Shown here: positions 58,816-64,000 of the stretch, piece after piece
Position numbering within the stretch: the stretch's first letter is position 1
How the letters are laid out: each line of letters begins with the position of its first letter
Origin: Xanthomarina sp. F2636L
GTDB lineage: Bacteria > Bacteroidota > Bacteroidia > Flavobacteriales > Flavobacteriaceae
DNA: 64,000 nucleotides
Direction: 5' to 3'
Assembly: GCF_026410195.1 (NCBI RefSeq)
Contig: NZ_JAPMLM010000055.1
Location: 310,001 to 374,000, forward strand
Made by a program: the position numbers and the translations under genes
Notes under the pieces: model-generated
Told to the model about the DNA's origin: nothing
The model's database searches: none
Seen by the model: only the letters and a program-made list of their open reading frames with translations

Positions 58816-61599
58816 ATGAAACGTAACATTTCCGAAGTAAATCCGAAAGAAAACATCATTATTAAAGGTGCTAGCTTGCACAATTTAAAACATATTGATG
58901 TTGTAATTCCCAGAAATAAATTAGTAGTTATTACAGGTTTATCGGGCTCTGGGAAATCTAGTTTAGCTTTCGATACACTTTATGCCGAAGGACAACGTAG
59001 ATACGTGGAAAGTTTGTCTAGTTACGCCAGACAGTTCTTAGGAAGACTCAACAAACCTAAGGTTGAATACATAAAAGGTATTGCTCCTGCAATTGCTATT
59101 GAGCAAAAGGTAAACTCTACCAATCCGCGCTCTACAGTTGGAACTTCTACAGAAATATATGATTATTTAAAACTATTATTTGCTAGAATTGGAAAAACCT
59201 ATTCTCCAAAATCTGGAAATGAAGTTAAAAAAGATACGGTTGCAGATGTTCTAAATTATATTAAAACCTTTGATGAGGGTGAAAAACTCCTACTCCTCGC
59301 TCCTATTTATTTAGAAGAAGGTCGAACTATGGAGGATAAACTAAAAGTCCTTCAGCAACAGGGTTATGCCAGAATTAAAGTTGATGATAAGGTTCAAAGA
59401 ATTGAAGAAGTAAAAAGCATTTCTATAACTGAACCGGTTTATTTAGTGGTTGATAGAATAATTACTAAAAACGAAGAAGATTTTTATAACCGTTTGGCAG
59501 ATGCTATTCAAACTTCATTTTTTGAAGGGAAAGGCGAATGTTATGTAGAGTCTTTAAAAGATAATAAGCAAAGATCTTTTAGCAATAAATTTGAATTGGA
59601 TGGCATGGACTTCTTGGAACCTAATGTACATTTATTCAGTTTTAATAATCCGTATGGCGCCTGTCCAAAATGTGAAGGTTATGGAGATATTATTGGTATA
59701 GATGAAGATTTAGTTATTCCAAATACGGCTTTATCTGTTTATGAAAATGCCATTTTTGCCTGGCGAGGCGAAAGTATGAGTTGGTATCGAGATCAATTGG
59801 TAAACAACTCGCATAAATTCGATTTTCCCATTCACAAACCCTTTTTTCAATTAAGTAATGCGCAAAAGCAACTTATTTGGGATGGCAATAAGTACTTTGA
59901 AGGTTTGAATTCTTTTTTCGCCGAATTAGAATCCAAAGCGTATAAAATACAAAACCGTGTGATGCTTTCTCGTTACAGAGGAAAAACCAAATGTAAGGCA
60001 TGTGGAGGAAAACGTTTAAGGCCAGAAGCAGACTATATAAAGATTGCCGATGCTACCATTACCGATTTAGTAGATTTGCCCTTAGATAAATTATCTGCTT
60101 TTTTTAAAAATTTAGAATTAAACAAATACGATCTAAAAATTGCAAACCGTCTACTTAAAGAAATAAACAACCGTTTGTTATTTTTAGAAAATGTAGGTTT
60201 AAATTATCTGACTTTAAACCGAAAATCAAACACACTTTCTGGAGGTGAAAGTCAGAGAATTAACCTAGCAACTTCTCTTGGAAGTAGTTTGGTTGGCTCT
60301 ATGTATATTCTAGACGAACCTAGTATTGGTTTGCATCCAAAAGACACCGAAAGGTTGATTGGCGTATTAAAATCTCTTAGAGACTTAGGCAATACGGTGA
60401 TTGTGGTGGAGCACGACGAAGATATTATGAAAGAAGCCGACGAGGTTATTGATATTGGCCCGGAAGCAGGAACTCTTGGTGGCGAAGTTGTTGCCACCGG
60501 AACATTTAAAGATATTCTAGCTTCAAACTCTTTAACTGCTCAGTATTTAAATGGCAAACTTGAGATAAAAGTTCCTGAAAAACGAAGAACTTCTAAATAT
60601 CAAGTAAATATTCTTGGCGCTAGAGAGAACAACTTAAAAAATATAGATGTTACCATTCCGCTTGGAATGCTTACAGTTATTACTGGAGTTTCCGGAAGTG
60701 GAAAAAGTACTTTAGTTAAGAAAATACTATATCCAGCACTTCAAAAACAACTCACAGATTTTGGAGATAAACCCGGGCAGTTTTCAGAATTAACTGGAAA
60801 CTTTAGTAATATTAAACAGATTGAGTTTGTAGATCAAAACCCTATCGGTCGTTCGTCTCGTTCCAATCCAGTTACATATATAAAGGCCTACGACGATATT
60901 CGTGCCTTATATGCCAGTCAGAAATTGAGTAAGATTAGAAACTATCAACCCAAGCATTTTTCTTTTAATGTGGATGGTGGACGTTGTGAAACCTGTAAAG
61001 GTGAAGGCGAAGTAACCATCGAAATGCAATTCATGGCAGATGTACATTTAACCTGTGAAACCTGTAATGGAAAACGCTTTAAAAAAGAAGTTCTGGAAGT
61101 TACTTTTAATGAGAAAAATATTGACGACATTCTAAATCTGACCATTGATGATGCCATTAGCTTTTTTGAAAAGTCTGAGCAAAATAAGATTAAAGGCAAA
61201 TTACAACCATTACAAGATGTAGGTTTAGGTTATGTTACCTTAGGTCAAAGCTCATCTACCCTTTCGGGTGGAGAAGCACAACGTATAAAATTAGCATCAT
61301 TTCTAGGAAAAGGAAGCAAGAGCGATAATACTTTGTTTATTTTTGATGAACCAACAACGGGATTACATTTTCACGACATTCAAAAACTCTTAAAATCTTT
61401 TAATGCCTTAATAGAGAAAGGACATTCAATTTTAGTGGTAGAACACAATTTGGAATTGATAAAATGTGCCGACTATATTATCGATTTAGGTCCTGAAGGT
61501 GGTGAATATGGTGGTCACTTAGTGGCTTCAGGAACACCTGAAGAAATTGTTGCCAATAAAAAATCTATTACCGGTTCATATTTAAAAGAAAAACTCTAA
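58816..61599 (+). CDS. uvrA: excinuclease ABC subunit A
   Basis: 927 residues. Two ABC ATPase modules are visible. The first has Walker A GLSGSGKSS near residues 42-50 and LSGGESQRINLATSLG; the second has GVSGSGKST and LSGGEAQRIKLASFLG. Zinc-binding cysteine groups are CPKCEGYGD and CKACGGKRL in the insertion domain, and CETCKGEGE plus CETCNGKRF in the second half. UvrA dimers with UvrB recognise bulky DNA damage for nucleotide excision repair. Its 3' end overlaps the convergent DUF3667 gene by four bases. Confidence 0.96.
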   Translation: MKRNISEVNPKENIIIKGASLHNLKHIDVVIPRNKLVVITGLSGSGKSSLAFDTLYAEGQRRYVESLSSYARQFLGRLNKPKVEYIKGIAPAIAIEQKVNSTNPRSTVGTSTEIYDYLKLLFARIGKTYSPKSGNEVKKDTVADVLNYIKTFDEGEKLLLLAPIYLEEGRTMEDKLKVLQQQGYARIKVDDKVQRIEEVKSISITEPVYLVVDRIITKNEEDFYNRLADAIQTSFFEGKGECYVESLKDNKQRSFSNKFELDGMDFLEPNVHLFSFNNPYGACPKCEGYGDIIGIDEDLVIPNTALSVYENAIFAWRGESMSWYRDQLVNNSHKFDFPIHKPFFQLSNAQKQLIWDGNKYFEGLNSFFAELESKAYKIQNRVMLSRYRGKTKCKACGGKRLRPEADYIKIADATITDLVDLPLDKLSAFFKNLELNKYDLKIANRLLKEINNRLLFLENVGLNYLTLNRKSNTLSGGESQRINLATSLGSSLVGSMYILDEPSIGLHPKDTERLIGVLKSLRDLGNTVIVVEHDEDIMKEADEVIDIGPEAGTLGGEVVATGTFKDILASNSLTAQYLNGKLEIKVPEKRRTSKYQVNILGARENNLKNIDVTIPLGMLTVITGVSGSGKSTLVKKILYPALQKQLTDFGDKPGQFSELTGNFSNIKQIEFVDQNPIGRSSRSNPVTYIKAYDDIRALYASQKLSKIRNYQPKHFSFNVDGGRCETCKGEGEVTIEMQFMADVHLTCETCNGKRFKKEVLEVTFNEKNIDDILNLTIDDAISFFEKSEQNKIKGKLQPLQDVGLGYVTLGQSSSTLSGGEAQRIKLASFLGKGSKSDNTLFIFDEPTTGLHFHDIQKLLKSFNALIEKGHSILVVEHNLELIKCADYIIDLGPEGGEYGGHLVASGTPEEIVANKKSITGSYLKEKL

Positions 61600-62663
61600 T
61601 AAAACATAAAGGCGAAAAATGCCACTCCTACAGCAACTAAGCTAACTATAGGAAAAAACAAAAGTGTTATCAGGCTACATTTAAAATAGCTTTTTAACCA
61701 ACTTTGTTTGTAAAAACGTTTAAGGGCAATAAATAGATATATAAATATGGATAATACGATTATTGTATCTATCCAATCAGGAATATCTACAATTAGATTT
61801 ATCCCAACAATTAAACTAAATACAGTAAATATAAATGCAAAAAAGTAAAAGCTAAACACCAGATGATGTGCATAGCGCCCACTTTTTCTATAAAATAGCT
61901 TTAATAATAAAGCAAATAGTGGCAAAACAAAGAACATGGCAATGGGTACGGTATCATAAAAAGTTTGTAGAATACTTCCTCCCTGTTTGGACTTCAGAAA
62001 CTTCAAAGCTTGTGCATATAAACGTTTTTTAAACGCACTATCGGTTTCTTCCAAACCCATGGAAGTTAAAATCTCTTTATCTGGAGCGTTTATTTTTATT
62101 AAGGAATCTACTTTTGTACCAGCAAAACTAATGTCATTTTTTTTAGAATTAAAATTTTTATCTGAAACTAATGAGTCTATTTGCTTTTCGGTCATTCCAG
62201 AAAATACAGCCGTTTTTTTAAGAGCAATCCTCGCTTCTTCTCTATCTAAGGAATCTTTTAGTTTTAAAGCTAAAACTTCTTCTTCTGAAAGCGAATTTAT
62301 ATCAACATGTTCTTCAAAAGCACTAGCAAGACCTTTATCCATATCACTTGCTTGTTCATTGGCTTTAAACGAAAATAAAAAGAAAAAAACAATAGCAACA
62401 AACAGATACATCTGTGCTGGATGTAAATATAATAAACGTTTACCTTCTATAAACTTCCTTGCTAAATACCCGGGTTTTATTAATAAAGGAATAAAACTTT
62501 TAAAAAAACGCGCATCAAAAGAAAAGTAATTACTTATTGTATTATAAAATAAGACACCTAAAGTTAACTCATCTTTGTCTTTCTGACCACAATGAGGACA
62601 GAATTTAAAATCGCTATCAAAAGAGTTTTCACAATTTTTGCAAATAGTTTGGTTGGTTGACAT
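61596..62663 (-). CDS. DUF3667 membrane protein with an N-terminal zinc ribbon
   Basis: 355 residues. A zinc ribbon CKNCENSFDSDFKFCPHCGQ lies at residues 8-27. A SFDARFFKSFIPLLIKPGYLA motif near 47-67 and the following LARKFIEGKRLLYLHPAQMY are the DUF3667 signature. Several transmembrane helices follow, one near 83-103 and then four near the C-terminus, with a large charged, helical soluble segment (residues 105-225) between them. The function of DUF3667 is unknown. It overlaps uvrA by four bases at the 3' ends. Confidence 0.85.
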   Translation of the reverse strand: MSTNQTICKNCENSFDSDFKFCPHCGQKDKDELTLGVLFYNTISNYFSFDARFFKSFIPLLIKPGYLARKFIEGKRLLYLHPAQMYLFVAIVFFFLFSFKANEQASDMDKGLASAFEEHVDINSLSEEEVLALKLKDSLDREEARIALKKTAVFSGMTEKQIDSLVSDKNFNSKKNDISFAGTKVDSLIKINAPDKEILTSMGLEETDSAFKKRLYAQALKFLKSKQGGSILQTFYDTVPIAMFFVLPLFALLLKLFYRKSGRYAHHLVFSFYFFAFIFTVFSLIVGINLIVDIPDWIDTIIVLSIFIYLFIALKRFYKQSWLKSYFKCSLITLLFFPIVSLVAVGVAFFAFMFY

Positions 62664-62884
62664 TACTTTTAAAATTGGTTCTATAAATGTATAAAAAAGA
62701 GAGTATTTATTACTTATTTAAAAATAATTTAATAGATATGCGATTGTTAAGAGTTATAATTTTTAAATAAAACAAATTTTAAGACACTTATTAACAAGAC
62801 TTTACACCTAGACAGTTCTAAAAATCCGATTTTGGCATGTTGTTTGTTTTATACTTGACACGTTTCATTTTAAATCTAACAATT

Positions 62885-64000
62885 ATGAAAAAATTTATGT
62901 TTTTAATAACAGCTTTAGTCCTGAGCGGGCTAACTGTTAGCGCAACAACTACCAACAAACCAAGTTCTATTGATAATACAACAGCTTTGAGAGGTTATGG
63001 TAATTCTTTCATATTTGTTGAAAATGGAGTTGAGTTCTCCATATTCCCAGATGGACAGTTCGATTTTTATATGCCATCATACGGACCAAATATAAGTGTT
63101 TATAGTCCTGGAATAAGTATCAGTTTTAACTCTGGATACAATTACAATCCGTTTTTACAATACGATGAATTCGGAGCCATTATTCAAGTGGAACACGTAC
63201 CAGTTTATTACGATTATTATGGTCGTGTAAATCAAATTGGAAATGTGTTTATTAATTATAACAGTTTTGGAAACGTATCGCGAATTGGAGGGCTTTATAT
63301 TCACTATAACTCTTATAGAAGATATGCTTATTATACGGGATATATCAATGCGTTTAATCCGTACTACGTTTACAGACCTTGGCATGGATATTACCGGGTT
63401 CCAGCCTACAACCACTGTGTTGTTTACCACAGACCTTATAGACAATATTACACGCCTATTAGATATAATTACAACAGACCTTATACAAACAATTACAGAC
63501 GTTCTACTGCTGTTGCAACAAGACGAGGTAATACAATTAAAAGAAGAACTGAGTTGGCCACAAGACCTACTCGTGCAAACAATACTCCAAGAAGAGATGT
63601 TGGAACTGCAAAACCTAGATCAGGAAATCAAGTTGCTGCTCAGCCTAGAAATACGAACAATACGGTAAGGCCACGTACTGGTTCTCAAGCTAATTCACCT
63701 AGATCTAATAATCAGGTAGCACCAAAGCCTAGAACAGCAACTAATACAGTAAGACCATATAAAGGTTCAAGCAATAACTCACCCAGATCTAACAATCAGG
63801 TTGCACCAAAGCCTAGAACCGTTACTAATACTGTAAGACCTAGAACTAATTCTCAAATGAATTCTCCTAGATCTAAAAGCCCAGCAGTTTCAAAGCCTAG
63901 GACTCAAACTGGAGGGAATTCAGCAAGACCTGAGTTTAAACAGAATGTAGCTAGTAGAAAACCAAAGCAAGTAAATAATCGTACATACAGTAAAGATCGC
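62885..64000 (+). CDS. exported Tyr/Asn-rich protein with basic Pro/Arg/Asn repeats, 3' end outside window
   Basis: 372 codons are read from ATG 62885 to the right edge with no stop, so the gene is partial. A signal peptide (MKKFMFLITALVLSGLTVSA) is followed by a domain rich in Tyr, Asn and Gly (residues 38-150: VYSPGISISFNSGYN, GNVFINYNSFGNVSR, HYNSYRRYAYYTGY). From about residue 165 the sequence becomes strongly basic with Arg/Pro/Asn/Gln/Ser repeats of about 28 residues (SPRSNNQVAPKPRT, NTVRP). The second half may bind anionic polymer such as DNA or polysaccharide, or be disordered. I do not recognise the family. The end of the protein is unknown. Confidence 0.75.
   Translation, partial: MKKFMFLITALVLSGLTVSATTTNKPSSIDNTTALRGYGNSFIFVENGVEFSIFPDGQFDFYMPSYGPNISVYSPGISISFNSGYNYNPFLQYDEFGAIIQVEHVPVYYDYYGRVNQIGNVFINYNSFGNVSRIGGLYIHYNSYRRYAYYTGYINAFNPYYVYRPWHGYYRVPAYNHCVVYHRPYRQYYTPIRYNYNRPYTNNYRRSTAVATRRGNTIKRRTELATRPTRANNTPRRDVGTAKPRSGNQVAAQPRNTNNTVRPRTGSQANSPRSNNQVAPKPRTATNTVRPYKGSSNNSPRSNNQVAPKPRTVTNTVRPRTNSQMNSPRSKSPAVSKPRTQTGGNSARPEFKQNVASRKPKQVNNRTYSKDR
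63600..63940 (+). repeat. 84-bp tandem repeat in the right-edge gene
   Basis: About four degenerate copies with an 84-base period; matching starts near 63626, 63710, 63794 and 63878. Each encodes a 28-residue unit with NQVAPKPRT and NTVRP. Drift between copies shows the array is not recent. Confidence 0.8.

Noticed and set aside
61987-62529. 180-codon open frame on the plus strand
   Set aside because: Antisense to the DUF3667 gene, which has zinc ribbon and membrane helices in the other strand.
63155-63445. 96-codon open frame on the minus strand
   Set aside because: Antisense to a coding region; low-complexity Ile/Val composition typical of shadow frames.
63237-63668. 143-codon open frame inside the right-edge gene in another frame
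   Set aside because: It is a shadow of the 84-base-repeat coding sequence; the signal-peptide frame from 62885 is the real one.

Overview
The window is AT-rich chromosomal DNA from a member of the Flavobacteriaceae (Bacteroidota), probably a marine genus. The evidence is a type IX secretion (T9SS) C-terminal sorting signal, several TonB/outer-membrane proteins, BshA of bacillithiol synthesis, -7 elements of the Bacteroidota type TAnnTTTG, scarce Shine-Dalgarno sites with several TTG/GTG starts, and many conserved flavobacterial proteins of unknown function. I see no rRNA, tRNA, CRISPR array, prophage or intact insertion sequence. The window looks like core genome.

Layout. 1-6.5 kb: the 5' part of a large FAD/4Fe-4S dehydrogenase, a small outer-membrane barrel, then a nucleotidyltransferase plus NahK-like hexosamine kinase convergent with a GH109-type glycosidase. 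Together these three look like an N-acetylhexosamine release and salvage set. 6.5-12 kb: BshA, a GH3/beta-lactamase fusion, a lipoprotein and TerC. 12-21.3 kb: a T9SS-exported FN3/CUB protein, then the operon parE, secreted unknown, membrane unknown, parC, with translational overlaps. 21.4-25.5 kb: two barrel proteins, YchF and a serine hydrolase. 25.8-31.5 kb: an unknown protein, ferredoxin, a LuxC-type acyl-CoA reductase, SerC, SerA and a DUF937 protein. 31.7-35.3 kb: lipoprotein, membrane protein, His-rich small protein and a TonB receptor with an Asp/His repeat, probably for zinc or another divalent metal. 35.3-49.3 kb: DUF5916 protein, LolD-like ATPase, polytopic membrane protein, a three-domain kinase/M23/aminotransferase, TIGR02757, S10 and M61 peptidases, and a GT2 enzyme. 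49.5-53.7 kb: an operon of a BatA-type protein, a dihydroorotase homologue without metal ligands, a small membrane protein and an esterase. 53.7-64 kb: unknown protein, MBL hydrolase, conserved unknown, Bcp, cysteine-free endonuclease III, an unlisted 48-residue gene beside an ECF sigma factor, UvrA, a DUF3667 protein, and a repeat-rich basic secreted protein running off the right edge.

The most interesting unexplained signal is a set of short hairpins with TTCC(A/T)/(A/T)GGAA arms that end 6-7 nt before the ATG of four genes: the lipoprotein upstream of terC, ychF, serC and serA. Other points worth checking are the catalytically degenerate dihydroorotase, the cysteine-free Nth, and the two unknown envelope proteins inside the topoisomerase IV operon. 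All domain and family names come from reading the translations and from memory of the families; no database search was run.
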